A stretch of 64,000 bases of DNA from NCBI RefSeq assembly GCF_024218795.1, contig NZ_CP100401.1, positions 370,136 through 434,135 on the forward strand, written 5' to 3'. The DNA comes from Halorussus aquaticus. Its GTDB lineage: Archaea > Halobacteriota > Halobacteria > Halobacteriales > Haladaptataceae. The notes below the pieces were generated by a model that saw only the letters and a program-made list of their open reading frames with translations, did not search any database and was not told the DNA's origin. The translations under genes were made by a program, and so were the position numbers. Position 1 is the first letter of the stretch, and the number at the start of each line of letters is the position of its first letter. Shown here piece by piece: positions 17,923 to 26,676 of this stretch.

Positions 17923-19188
17923 ATGGCAGACAAACCACATCAGAATCTGGCCATCATCGGCCACGTAGACCACGGAAAATCGACGCTCGTGGGACGACTC
18001 CTCTTCGAGACGGGGAGCGTACCCGAACACGTCATCGAACAGCACAAGGAGGAGGCCGAGGAGAAGGGGAAAGGCGGGTTCGAGTTCGCCTACGTGATGG
18101 ACAACCTCGCCGAGGAGCGCGAGCGCGGCGTGACCATCGACATCGCCCATCAGGAGTTCGAGACCGACGAGTACTACTTCACTATCGTGGACACGCCGGG
18201 CCACCGCGACTTCGTGAAGAACATGATCACGGGCGCGTCTCAGGCCGACAACGCCGTGCTCGTCGTCGCCGCCGACGACGGCGTCGCGCCCCAGACGCAG
18301 GAACACGTCTTCCTCGCGCGGACGCTCGGCATCAACGAACTCATCGTCGGCGTCAACAAGATGGACCGGGTTGACTACGAGGAGAGTCGCTACAAGGAGG
18401 TGGTCGCCGAGGTGCAGGACCTGCTGAATCAGGTCCGATTCAACACCGAGGACGCCAGCTTCATCCCCATCTCCGCGCTAGAGGGCGACAACGTCGTCGA
18501 GCGCAGCGGGAACATGGAGTGGTACGACGGCGAACTCGTGTTGGAGGCGCTCAACGACCTCCAAGAGCCGGAGCCGCCGACCGACGCGCCGCTCCGACTC
18601 CCGATTCAGGACGTGTACACGATTTCGGGCATCGGTACGGTCCCGGTCGGGCGCGTCGAGACGGGCATGCTGAACACCGGAGACAACGTGAGCTTCCAGC
18701 CCTCCGACGTGGGCGGCGAGGTCAAGACCATCGAGATGCACCACGAGGAGGTGCCCGAAGCGGGACCGGGCGACAACGTCGGGTTCAACGTCCGCGGCAT
18801 CGGCAAGGACGACATCCACCGGGGCGACGTCTGCGGCCCGGCCGACGACCCGCCGAGCGTGGCCGAGACGTTCACGGCCCAAATCGTCGTGATGCAGCAC
18901 CCGAGCGTCATCACGGACGGCTACACGCCGGTCTTCCACGCTCACACCGCGCAGGTCGCCTGCACGCTGGAGTCCATCGACCAGAAGATAGACGCCTCCA
19001 GCGGCGAAGTCGAGGAGGAGGACCCCGACTTCATCCAGTCGGGGGACGCCGCGGTCATCACGGTCCGGCCCCAGAAGCCGCTGAGCATCGAACCCTCGTC
19101 GGAGATTCCGGAACTCGGGAGCTTCGCCATCCGGGACATGGGACAGACCATCGCCGCCGGACGCGTGCTGGAAGTCACCGAGCGCTGA
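17923..19188 (+). CDS. tuf: Translation elongation factor 1-alpha (aEF1A), stand-alone copy
   Basis: Protein of 421 aa that delivers aminoacyl-tRNA to the ribosome. G-domain motifs are complete: GHVDHGKST (13-21), ERERGVTID switch, DTPGH, and NKMD. Domains II and III follow without interruption ([42 protein letters not shown]). The length equals the family norm. In Halobacteria the canonical tuf precedes rpsJ in the str operon; here neither ribosomal proteins nor a tRNA gene follow, and the next gene is a DUF5786-like protein. This is therefore either a relocated or, more likely, a second copy. The ATG at 17923 abuts the conserved start. Confidence 0.95.
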   Translation: MADKPHQNLAIIGHVDHGKSTLVGRLLFETGSVPEHVIEQHKEEAEEKGKGGFEFAYVMDNLAEERERGVTIDIAHQEFETDEYYFTIVDTPGHRDFVKNMITGASQADNAVLVVAADDGVAPQTQEHVFLARTLGINELIVGVNKMDRVDYEESRYKEVVAEVQDLLNQVRFNTEDASFIPISALEGDNVVERSGNMEWYDGELVLEALNDLQEPEPPTDAPLRLPIQDVYTISGIGTVPVGRVETGMLNTGDNVSFQPSDVGGEVKTIEMHHEEVPEAGPGDNVGFNVRGIGKDDIHRGDVCGPADDPPSVAETFTAQIVVMQHPSVITDGYTPVFHAHTAQVACTLESIDQKIDASSGEVEEEDPDFIQSGDAAVITVRPQKPLSIEPSSEIPELGSFAIRDMGQTIAAGRVLEVTER

Positions 19189-19252
19189 GTCGCCGAGAAC
19201 AGTCTCGGCGAACACCGGATGACTTTACTACTCGGAGCCCCTCGTGTTCGAT

Positions 19253-19441
19253 ATGGGTTTTGGTAGCTACGACGAGTCCGAACAAAAGGACCAAGAAAAC
19301 GACTTCGACGAGGACGACGGCGTGTCCGTCCACGAGAACACCCACGAAGGGGAAGTCTCGTTCGACTCGGACGCCTCACAGGACGAACTTCTCGACCAAC
19401 TGAACGAGATCAAGAACAGCGGCGAGGACGACGAGGAGTAG
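19253..19441 (+). CDS. DUF5786-like acidic small protein
   Basis: Protein of 62 aa starting MGFGSYDESEQ, an N-terminus I associate with the haloarchaeal DUF5786 family. It is extremely acidic (about 40 percent Asp/Glu), with no hydrophobic core, and ends in a short helix SQDELLDQLNEIK. Function unknown. It lies 64 bp after tuf on the same strand. Confidence 0.8.
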   Translation: MGFGSYDESEQKDQENDFDEDDGVSVHENTHEGEVSFDSDASQDELLDQLNEIKNSGEDDEE

Positions 19442-19638
19442 ACCGCCCCGAGAGGGGTCGCGGTGGTGAAGACGACGTTTTTCTGCAGTTCCATCGTTGC
19501 TCGTAGGTTCGGGCACGCAATCGTCTATCAGTCGGTCATCAACCGTCGGTCTCGGGCCTCAGCGTCGCTTCCGAAACCAGAGACGCGGAGACCGCCGCTA
19601 AGCGAAAATCAATTACAGTTGCTACGCTATCACGGACC

Positions 19639-20148
19639 ATGGAGACGGACATCCTCGGTCAGTTCGAAGCGTCCCTGCGCCGGATGAACGTCGGCCGAAC
19701 CCGAGTCGAGGCCGAGTCGTTCGAGGCGGCGCTGACCTCGGTCGTCGAGACGCCCGCGGTCGGGTCGCCCCTCCCGTTCGAGGGCGTCTCGCTGGCGGAC
19801 ACCGAGGTCGAACTCGACCCGACCCCGGCACAGTTGCGAGCGGCGAAGACCGGCGTGACCGCCGTCGAACTCGGCGTCGCCGACTACGGGTCGGTGGTCG
19901 TCCGGTCGTCGCCCGGCGGCGACGAACCGGTGAGTCTCTTCCCCGAGACCCACGTCGCCGTCCTGCGCGAGAGCGACGTGGTCCCGGACATGCCCGCCGC
20001 CTTCGAGCGACTAGAGTCCGTCTTCGCGGCGGGCGGCGACGACGTCGTCGTCGCCACGGGACCGAGCGCGACCGCCGACATGGGCGAACTGGTGTACGGC
20101 GCCCACGGTCCCAAGGCGGTCCACGTCCTGCTGCTGGAGGACCGATGA
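19639..20148 (+). CDS. lutC: LUD-domain protein, LutC type
   Basis: Protein of 169 aa forming a small LUD fold, similar to LutC/YkgG subunits of the L-lactate oxidation complex. Recognisable features are VTAVELGVADYGSVVVRS, the TGPSATADM motif near the C-terminus (family TGPSxTADIE-like) and the final strand KAVHVLLLED. It overlaps the next gene by ATGA, so the two are translationally coupled. A CAATTACA box lies about 26 bp upstream. Confidence 0.87.
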   Translation: METDILGQFEASLRRMNVGRTRVEAESFEAALTSVVETPAVGSPLPFEGVSLADTEVELDPTPAQLRAAKTGVTAVELGVADYGSVVVRSSPGGDEPVSLFPETHVAVLRESDVVPDMPAAFERLESVFAAGGDDVVVATGPSATADMGELVYGAHGPKAVHVLLLEDR

Positions 20149-22385
20149 GTTCCGACCGCGCTACCCGGAAGGCGAAGGCGGCGGAGATTCGGCGACTCCT
20201 TGACGAGGAGGGCGACAGCGTCGCGGCGAACACCCGCGGCTTCAACGAGGGGCGCTACGAGTCGGTCGGGAAGTTGGACGACTACGAGGAACTGAAGACT
20301 GAGGCGCGGGCCATCAAGGAGGACGCCATCGAGCGCCTGCCGGACCTGATAGCGCGGGTCCGCGAGAGCGTCGAGGCCAACGGCGGCACCGTCTACCTCG
20401 CCGACGACGCCGCGGACGCGAATCGCTACGTCGAGGAGGTCTGCGAGCGTCAGAATGCGGAGACGCTGGTCAAGAGCAAGTCGATGACCACCGAGGAGAT
20501 AGAGGTCAATCAGCGACTGGAAGACGCGGGCGTCGAAGTCTGGGAGACGGACCTCGGGGAGTTCGTGTTGCAGGTGGCCGACGAAGCGCCCTCTCACATC
20601 GTCGCCCCGGCCATCCACAAGTCACGGGAGGCCATCGCCGACCTGTTCAATGCCCACTTCGAACCCGACGAACCGCTCGAAACCGCCGAGGAACTGACCG
20701 AGTTCGCCCGCGAGTACCTCGGCGAGCGCATCGAAGACGCCGACGTGGGGATGACGGGCGCGAACTTCGTGGTCGCGGAGTCGGGCACCATCGCGCTGGT
20801 GACCAGCGAGGGCAACGCCCGGAAGTCGGTCGTCGCGCCGGACACCCACGTCGCCGTCGCGGGCATCGAGAAACTGATTCCGAGCCTCTCTGACCTCCAG
20901 CCGTTCGTGGAACTCATCGGCCGGTCGGGCACCGGACAGGACATCACCTCCTACGTCTCGCTGTTCAGTCCGCCGGTCGGGTCGCCGACCATCGACTTCG
21001 ACGACCCTGAGACGCCGCTGTCGGCGTCCGGGGACCCCGACGACCGGGAGTTCCACCTCGTCCTCGTGGACAACGGCCGGACGGCGATGCGCGAGGACGA
21101 CCAGTTGCGCGAGACGCTCTACTGCATCCGGTGTTCGGCCTGCGCCAACTCCTGCGCGAACTTCCAGTCGGTCGGCGGCCACGCCTTCGGCGGCGAGACG
21201 TACTCCGGCGGCATCGCCACGGGGTGGGAGGCCGGTGTCGAGGGGTTGGACACCGCCGCGGAGTTCAACGACCTCTGCACGGGGTGTTCGCGCTGCGTGA
21301 ACCAGTGTCCGGTCGGCATCGACATTCCGTGGATAAATACGGTGGTCCGCGACCGCATCAACCGGGGCGAGGACGGCGAGTTCGACTGGCTGGTGGAGGG
21401 GCTGACGCCCGACGAGGAACCGGGCGGACTGAGCCTCCAGAAGCGGTTCTTCGGTAACTTCTCGACCGTGGCGAAGGTCGGGTCGGCGCTGGCTCCGGCG
21501 TCGAACTGGCTCGCGGACACGGCTCCCGCGCGGTGGGCGATGGAGCGGTTTCTCGGCATCGACCGGCGGCGGGACCTCCCCGAGTTCGAGCGCGAGACAT
21601 TCACGGATTGGTTCGCGGCCCGTGGCGGGTCGCGCATCTCGCCGACAGACGCCGACCGCGTCGCCGCGGTCTACCCGGACCTCTACACGAATCACGTGCA
21701 GGTCGAGCGCGGGAAGGCCGCCGTCAGGGTGCTGGAGGCGCTGGGCGTCTCGGTCAGAGTGCCAGCGGTGGCGTCGAGCGGTCGCGCGCCCCTCTCGCAG
21801 GGGATGATAGCCACCGCGAAGCGCCACGCAGAACAGGTCGCGCCCGCGCTGCTGGACCACGTCGAGGCCGGACGCGACGTGGTCGTGATTGAACCGAGCG
21901 ACCTCGCTATGGTCGAGCGCGAGTACGGGAAGTTCCTCGACGACGAGCGCCACGAGGCGCTGGCCGACGGAAGCTACGAGGTACTGGAGTACGTCTACGG
22001 CCTGCTCGAAGAGGGCGAGGAGGACTCGGACGAGACGGTGAACGCGCTCACCCGCGGGGCCGGGGCGGAAGTCGCGTACCACAGCCACTGCCAGCAGCGC
22101 ACGCTGGACCTCGAACCGTACACGACCGCCGTGCTGGAGGCGGCGGGCTACGACGTGCTGACCTCCGACGTGGAGTGCTGCGGGATGGCCGGAAGCTTCG
22201 GCTACAAGTCCGAGTACTACGAACTGAGCGTGGACGTGGGCGAGCAGTTGCGCGGCCAGTTCAGCGCTCCCGAGGCCGAGGACCGCCTCGTCGTCGCGAG
22301 CGGTACGTCCTGTCTGGAGCAGTTGGATTCGCTGTTGAGTCGGCCGACCCGTCATCCGGTCGAACTGCTCGACCCTGCGCGGTGA
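20145..22385 (+). CDS. Fused LutB-LutA: LUD/iron-sulfur and CCG-domain protein of lactate utilisation
   Basis: Protein of 746 aa. Residues 1-310 are a LUD domain (VKSKSMTTEEI, MTGANFVVAESGTIALVTSEGN). Two 4Fe-4S clusters follow: CIRCSACANSC (about 327-337) and CTGCSRCVNQCPVG (about 378-391). The last third is a heterodisulfide-reductase-like CCG domain, with HSHCQQRTL and ECCGMAGSFGYKSEYYELS (about 677), then ASGTSCLEQL. In Bacillus these are the separate LutB and LutA proteins; here one polypeptide carries both. The complex oxidises L-lactate to pyruvate. The ATGA overlap with lutC confirms one operon. Confidence 0.92.
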   Translation: MSSDRATRKAKAAEIRRLLDEEGDSVAANTRGFNEGRYESVGKLDDYEELKTEARAIKEDAIERLPDLIARVRESVEANGGTVYLADDAADANRYVEEVCERQNAETLVKSKSMTTEEIEVNQRLEDAGVEVWETDLGEFVLQVADEAPSHIVAPAIHKSREAIADLFNAHFEPDEPLETAEELTEFAREYLGERIEDADVGMTGANFVVAESGTIALVTSEGNARKSVVAPDTHVAVAGIEKLIPSLSDLQPFVELIGRSGTGQDITSYVSLFSPPVGSPTIDFDDPETPLSASGDPDDREFHLVLVDNGRTAMREDDQLRETLYCIRCSACANSCANFQSVGGHAFGGETYSGGIATGWEAGVEGLDTAAEFNDLCTGCSRCVNQCPVGIDIPWINTVVRDRINRGEDGEFDWLVEGLTPDEEPGGLSLQKRFFGNFSTVAKVGSALAPASNWLADTAPARWAMERFLGIDRRRDLPEFERETFTDWFAARGGSRISPTDADRVAAVYPDLYTNHVQVERGKAAVRVLEALGVSVRVPAVASSGRAPLSQGMIATAKRHAEQVAPALLDHVEAGRDVVVIEPSDLAMVEREYGKFLDDERHEALADGSYEVLEYVYGLLEEGEEDSDETVNALTRGAGAEVAYHSHCQQRTLDLEPYTTAVLEAAGYDVLTSDVECCGMAGSFGYKSEYYELSVDVGEQLRGQFSAPEAEDRLVVASGTSCLEQLDSLLSRPTRHPVELLDPAR

Positions 22386-22477
22386 CAGCCACACGGGCCG
22401 CACGCCGCCGAATCCGACTCGGCGGGTTGATGGGACGCTCTCGTAGGGTCGCACACCGCCGGTCGAAACCGGGGCGG

Positions 22478-22485
22478 ATTTACCT
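22478..22485 (+). promoter_or_regulatory. TATA-like box deciding the UDG start
   Basis: ATTTACCT is about 26 bp before the GTG at 22507, supporting a leaderless transcript starting at that GTG. Confidence 0.45.
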
Positions 22486-22506
22486 TCGAACCCACTACTC
22501 GGCGGC

Positions 22507-23196
22507 GTGAAGAACGTCACGGACAGAACCAGCAACCCCTTCGGGATGACGCCGCCCTGCGACCACGGGTGTGGGTCGGCGGGCGACGACTCGGGCCCCC
22601 GCGCTGTCTTCGGCTACGGGGACGCCAACGCCGACTTCCACGTGGTCGGCGACCATCCGGGCGTCCACGGCGGGCGCGAGACCGGGATTCCGTTCACCGG
22701 GAGTCTGGCTGGCGAGCGCCTCCAACCCGTCTTGAACGAGGTGGGCCTGCTCGGAGACGCCTACAGCGACGAACCCGCGGCGGCGGACTGCTTCTTCAGC
22801 TATCGCCACATGTGCTGTCTGCCCAAGGGGCGCGCGCCGACCGACCGCGACTACGACGAACTGGAACCGTTCTTCGACGCCGAGTTGCGGGCCATCGCGG
22901 CACACGTCCTCCTGCCCGTGGGCGAGCGCGCGACCCGGTACGTCCTCGGGACCTACGCCGCCCGCGAGGCGCTGTTGAACGGCGGCGAGCGAGAGGACCG
23001 GATGGCCGACCTCCACGCCGACCACGTTCCGGGCCGGGGCTTTCTGGTCGTCCCGGTTCGTGAACCGAGCGAGTGGGACGACGGCGACGGCGAACGACTG
23101 GCCGCCTCGCTGGCCGACCTGCTGTCGTCGGACTACCGCCAGACCGCGGACCTCGGCCGGTTCCTCGCGGAACACGACACCTACGAAGTCCGGTAA
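22507..23196 (+). CDS. Divergent uracil-DNA glycosylase superfamily protein
   Basis: Protein of 229 aa starting at GTG. Motif 1 of the family-4-like glycosylases is recognisable as VGDHPGVHGGRETGIPFTG, followed by SYRHMCCLPKGRAPTDRD at the position of the usual KCRPPxNRxP. The C-terminal active-site loop, normally HPSP or similar, reads VREPSEW, so the expected His is not seen. An N-terminal CDHGC pair could be part of an iron-sulfur site, but the later cysteine of the usual FeS set is absent. It may be catalytically altered or recognise another lesion (inference). Confidence 0.82.
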   Translation: MKNVTDRTSNPFGMTPPCDHGCGSAGDDSGPRAVFGYGDANADFHVVGDHPGVHGGRETGIPFTGSLAGERLQPVLNEVGLLGDAYSDEPAAADCFFSYRHMCCLPKGRAPTDRDYDELEPFFDAELRAIAAHVLLPVGERATRYVLGTYAAREALLNGGEREDRMADLHADHVPGRGFLVVPVREPSEWDDGDGERLAASLADLLSSDYRQTADLGRFLAEHDTYEVR

Positions 23197-23226
23197 TCTG
23201 TCCCTCGATACGTCGGAAGCAGACGA

Positions 23227-23412
23227 TTACGACGACTCGGACCGAGCCTCTGGGACGAGTCCGAGAGCGCCGAGGAGGCCACCGAGGACCATCGTCGTCA
23301 TTCCGAACACGGCGACGAGTTCGTCCAGTCCACCGAACTGTGAACTGTTCAGCGAGACGAATCCGCCGAAGACGACTGCCAAGAGACCGAACCGATAGGT
23401 GCCACTCGTCAT
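23227..23412 (-). CDS. Small membrane protein, unknown
   Basis: Protein of 61 aa beginning MTSGTYRFGLLAVVFGGFV with two hydrophobic segments (LLAVVFGGFVSL and VFGMTTMVLGGLLGALGLV). The frame is open upstream to 24165 only as a shadow of the opposite-strand gene, so the ATG at 23412 is taken. No family recognised. Confidence 0.55.
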   Translation of the reverse strand: MTSGTYRFGLLAVVFGGFVSLNSSQFGGLDELVAVFGMTTMVLGGLLGALGLVPEARSESS

Positions 23413-23519
23413 ACCCACGGTCGGACACTCCGGGTAGAAAAGTACAACGGGACGAGACGTGCGTAACGAAGTCACCTCCATAGCGCAGGGACAGAGGAGA
23501 CGATTCGGGAACTCCGGCG

Positions 23520-23717
23520 CTACGAGTACGTCCGCCCGCCGGGGACGATAACGTCGAAGAATCCCCTGAAGACGCCGATTACGAGTTCGAGTACCAGCGG
23601 GACGAGCGGAACGACGATGAGCAGTGCGAAGACAGCGCCGACGGCTACCGCCGCAATTTCGAGCGGAGATGTCGGCTTCGGAACGGCCATGAACGTCTCC
23701 ACGACGGCATCCGCCAT
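23520..23717 (-). CDS. Small membrane protein, unknown
   Basis: Protein of 65 aa with one long hydrophobic segment (IAAVAVGAVFALLIVVPLVPLVLELVIG is split here as IAAVAVGAVFALLIVV then PLVLELVIGVF). It is divergent from the DUF892 gene. No family recognised; the codon bias supports coding. Confidence 0.55.
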   Translation of the reverse strand: MADAVVETFMAVPKPTSPLEIAAVAVGAVFALLIVVPLVPLVLELVIGVFRGFFDVIVPGGRTYS

Positions 23718-23856
23718 AACGGTGGCGTCGGGGACAGTGAATTAGAAGGAAGCGACGAGTGGAGAGTCGAGGGGGTATCCACAGGCCCGAACGCAGACGG
23801 ACCCCCTCGAATCCGCAACAATAGCTAAGGACGTGTACGGGGTATCGGTTCTGGAG

Positions 23857-24360
23857 ATGGCTCTCGATACGCCCGAGGACCTGTTCGAGTACGAACTCCG
23901 TGGGATATACTACGCCGAGCGTGAGTTGACCGACCTGCTGGACGAACTTCAGACCAGCGCGACGGAGGCCGACCTCGTGGACGGGTTCGCCGAACACCGC
24001 GACGAGACCGTGGTCCACGTCGAGCGCCTCGAACGCGTCTTCGACGTACTGGGCCTCGAACCGCACGAGCGAAACGTGCCGACGTTCGACGCGCTCCGCG
24101 AGGAGAAGCGCGAGGCCGACACCGACTCCCACGACGTGGCGGTGCAGAACACGCTCTACAACCACGTCGGTCGGAAGGCCGAGCGACTCGAACTCACCGC
24201 CTACGAGGGACTGCTCGCGCTGGCGGACGTGCTCGACGCCGACCCCGAAGCGGTGGACCTGCTCGAACAGAACAGAGACGAGGACCGCGAGGCACTCGAC
24301 ACGCTCGAATCGGTTTCGGAGGGCGGCGAGTTCGAGTCGTTCATCGACCGACTACTGTGA
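23857..24360 (+). CDS. DUF892 (YciE/YciF-like) ferritin-like protein
   Basis: Protein of 167 aa. It begins with the family pattern DLFEYELRGIYYAERELTD and has helix pairs of a ferritin-like four-helix bundle, with metal-ligand candidates Glu/His in YYAERE, FAEHRDETVVHVERLE and LTAYEGLLALAD. DUF892 proteins respond to osmotic and oxidative stress in bacteria. The frame extends eight residues upstream, but the ATG at 23857 fits the family start. Confidence 0.87.
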   Translation: MALDTPEDLFEYELRGIYYAERELTDLLDELQTSATEADLVDGFAEHRDETVVHVERLERVFDVLGLEPHERNVPTFDALREEKREADTDSHDVAVQNTLYNHVGRKAERLELTAYEGLLALADVLDADPEAVDLLEQNRDEDREALDTLESVSEGGEFESFIDRLL

Positions 24361-24408
24361 GAATCGAACGTCCGAAAGCGACCGGCCAGTCGCGAAAAGG
24401 GGGACAGA

Positions 24409-24663
24409 CTACGAGTCGTCGGCGAACTCGGTCCCGCAGTTGCCACAGGCCATGCTCCGAGCGGGCAGTGCGCGCTGGGGCGTGACCAGACCGCAGTCGT
24501 CGCAGATGCCGTAGAGGCGTTTGTCCGGGTCGATACCGCTGACGAACTCCATCCGCACCCACGCGTCGGGGTTCGTCTCGTCGTAGAGTTCGACGCCGCC
24601 CTCGGTTCGCTTCCAGTTCACCGGGTCGGCGTCCTGCTCCCGTCGCTCCAGTCGTTCGCTCAT
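24409..24663 (-). CDS. Small zinc-ribbon protein
   Basis: Protein of 84 aa. The C-terminal half has a four-cysteine zinc ribbon: ICDDCG and ACGNCGTEF, 21 residues apart. The N-terminal half is charged (SERLERREQDADPVNW). No signal or membrane helix. Restricted to haloarchaea as far as I can judge; function unknown. Confidence 0.7.
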   Translation of the reverse strand: MSERLERREQDADPVNWKRTEGGVELYDETNPDAWVRMEFVSGIDPDKRLYGICDDCGLVTPQRALPARSMACGNCGTEFADDS

Positions 24664-24778
24664 CGCGTGGTAGAAGGGCGGACAGTATCTATCATAAAAG
24701 TTCCGTACTAATTTTCACTACGAGTGTACTCAAACTCCTCACGGCGGGCGAGGCCGGAGGGAACGACGGGAGAGAAAA

Positions 24779-24787
24779 CGACTTACC
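24779..24787 (+). promoter_or_regulatory. TATA-like box deciding the MBL-hydrolase start
   Basis: CGACTTACC lies 26 bp before the GTG at 24809, supporting that GTG and a leaderless bicistronic mRNA for the hydrolase and ThuA genes. Confidence 0.45.
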
Positions 24788-24808
24788 TGACACGCGCGGA
24801 GTACGACC

Positions 24809-25831
24809 GTGAAACGGATTCAACTCGGAAACACCGTCTTCGAGGGACGGAACGACGTGTACCTGTTCGGGGACGACTCCGGACGGACGACGCTGGTGGA
24901 CACGGGCGTCGCCTCGCCCGAGGTCCGGGAACAGTTACAGGACGGACTCGCCGAGTACGGCGTCTCGTTCGGCGACGTGGACGCGATTTTACTCACCCAC
25001 TGGCACCACGACCACGCGGGTCTCGCGGGCGAGATTCAGGACGAGAGCGGCGCGACGGTGTACGTCCACGAGGACGACGCGCCGATGGTCGCCGAGGACG
25101 GCATGAACCACGAGACCGAAATCGAGGAGCGCGACCTGTTCGCGCGGTGGGGCGTCCCCGACGAGAAGGCCCACGAACTGCTCGACTTCCTCGGTCTCCA
25201 CGACCAGATTCAGGGCCGGTCCCCGGAGATCGAGACGTTCGCGGACGGCGCTACGTTCGACCTCGGGAACGTCGAACTCGAAGCGGTCCACCTGCCGGGT
25301 CACGCCGCCGGACTGTCCGGGTTCGCACTGACGGACGGAGACGACCGCGAACTCCTCTCGGGCGACGCACTCCTGCCGAAGTACACCCCCAACGTCGGCG
25401 GCGCTGACCCCCGCGTCGAGGACCCCCTCGGTACCTACCTCGACTCGCTGGACCGAATTATCGAGAGCGACTACGCTCGCGCGTGGCCGGGCCACCGCGA
25501 CCCCATCGACGACCCCACGGAACGAGCGCGCGAAATCGCCGCTCACCACCGCGAGCGGACCGAGCGCGTGCTGTCGGTCCTCCGAGAGCGCGGCGAGGCC
25601 GACGCGTGGACCGTCAGCGCCGACCTATTCGGCGAGTTGTCGAACATCCACATCATGCACGGGCCGGGCGAGGCGTGGGCGCACCTCGACCACCTCGACC
25701 GCCACGGTGTCGCGGAGCGAACCGACGAGGGATACGCGCTCCTCGACGAGGACCCGGACCTCGACGCGATGTTCGAGTACGGCGGCGAGAACGCCGAAGC
25801 AACCGGACCGAGTGCGGCGACGGAGGACTGA
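24809..25831 (+). CDS. Metallo-beta-lactamase-fold hydrolase
   Basis: Protein of 340 aa starting at GTG. The zinc motif HxHxDH is THWHHDHAG with His 64, 66, 69 and Asp 68; the later ligands are in VHLPGHAAG (His), LLSGDALLP (Asp) and WPGHRDP (His). The C-terminal 80 residues (ERVLSVLRERGEADAWTV) form a winged-helix-like extension seen in the LACTB2/RNase-Z-like hydrolase subgroup, so a thioesterase or nuclease role is possible. It is followed after 6 bp by the ThuA gene. Confidence 0.9.
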   Translation: MKRIQLGNTVFEGRNDVYLFGDDSGRTTLVDTGVASPEVREQLQDGLAEYGVSFGDVDAILLTHWHHDHAGLAGEIQDESGATVYVHEDDAPMVAEDGMNHETEIEERDLFARWGVPDEKAHELLDFLGLHDQIQGRSPEIETFADGATFDLGNVELEAVHLPGHAAGLSGFALTDGDDRELLSGDALLPKYTPNVGGADPRVEDPLGTYLDSLDRIIESDYARAWPGHRDPIDDPTERAREIAAHHRERTERVLSVLRERGEADAWTVSADLFGELSNIHIMHGPGEAWAHLDHLDRHGVAERTDEGYALLDEDPDLDAMFEYGGENAEATGPSAATED

Positions 25832-25837
25832 TTGACC

Positions 25838-26509
25838 GTGACTACAGTCACAGTCTGGAACGAGTACCGCCACGAGCGTGAGGACGACGCGGTCCGCGAG
25901 GTCTACCCCGACGGCATCCACGCGACCATCGCCGAGTTCCTCGACGACCGGGGATTCGACGTTCAGACCGCGACCCTCGACGACCCCGAACACGGCCTGA
26001 CTCGGGAGGTACTGGACGATACCGACGTACTGACGTGGTGGGGTCACGAGGCCCACGAGGAGGTCAGCGACGAAGTGGTCGAGCGCGTCCACGAACGAGT
26101 GCTGTCGGGGATGGGCCTGCTCGTCCTCCACTCGGGCCACTACTCGAAGATTTTCAAGCGGTTGATGGGGACGAGTTGCGGCCTCAAGTGGCGCGAATCG
26201 GGCGAGACCGAGCGAATATGGACGGTCGAACCCGGCCACCCCATCGCCGAGGGTATCGACGAGTGCATCGAGGTGCCCGAGACCGAGATGTACGGCGAAC
26301 GGTTCGACGTTCCGGCCCCCGATACCTTGGTGTTCACGAGTTGGTTCGAGGGCGGCGAAGTGTTCAGAAGCGGGTGCTGTTACCGCCGCGGGTCGGGCCG
26401 AATCTTCTACTTCAGGCCGGGCCACGAGACGTACCCCATCTACCACCAACCCGAAATTCAGACCGTCGTGGCCAACGCCGTCTCGTGGGCGACGCCTGTC
26501 GATACGTAA
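25838..26509 (+). CDS. ThuA-domain (trehalose-utilisation type) protein
   Basis: Protein of 223 aa of the ThuA/glutamine-amidotransferase-like fold: [13 protein letters not shown] at the N-terminus, [31 protein letters not shown], and [10 protein letters not shown] near the end are family landmarks. ThuA acts in bacterial trehalose/maltitol catabolism as a dehydrogenase partner; its role in haloarchaea is not established. A TTG at 25832 would add two residues; the GTG at 25838 is equally plausible. It is co-transcribed with the upstream hydrolase gene. Confidence 0.87.
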   Translation: MTTVTVWNEYRHEREDDAVREVYPDGIHATIAEFLDDRGFDVQTATLDDPEHGLTREVLDDTDVLTWWGHEAHEEVSDEVVERVHERVLSGMGLLVLHSGHYSKIFKRLMGTSCGLKWRESGETERIWTVEPGHPIAEGIDECIEVPETEMYGERFDVPAPDTLVFTSWFEGGEVFRSGCCYRRGSGRIFYFRPGHETYPIYHQPEIQTVVANAVSWATPVDT

Positions 26510-26640
26510 TCACTTTCGTTCGGCAACGCTCCGAGTTCGTCAGAACGGGGGTAAAACAGCTATCACCGGCGTCGTAATTGCTCTCGACCGCCAGTCATCG
26601 GCTCTATCGCCTGATTTTGTAAAGTTAAAGGAAGGAAACC

Positions 26641-26648
26641 ATTTATTA
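26641..26648 (+). promoter_or_regulatory. TATA-like box deciding the hybrid-kinase start
   Basis: ATTTATTA lies 32 bp before the ATG at 26677 but only 11 bp before the alternative GTG at 26656, so the ATG is preferred. Confidence 0.5.
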
Positions 26649-26676
26649 GGTAGCCGTGATTCCGGCAAGACAGAGG

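Noticed and set aside
17923..19441. Start of a str ribosomal operon after tuf
   Set aside because: The gene after tuf is a DUF5786-like protein and then LutC, not rpsJ.
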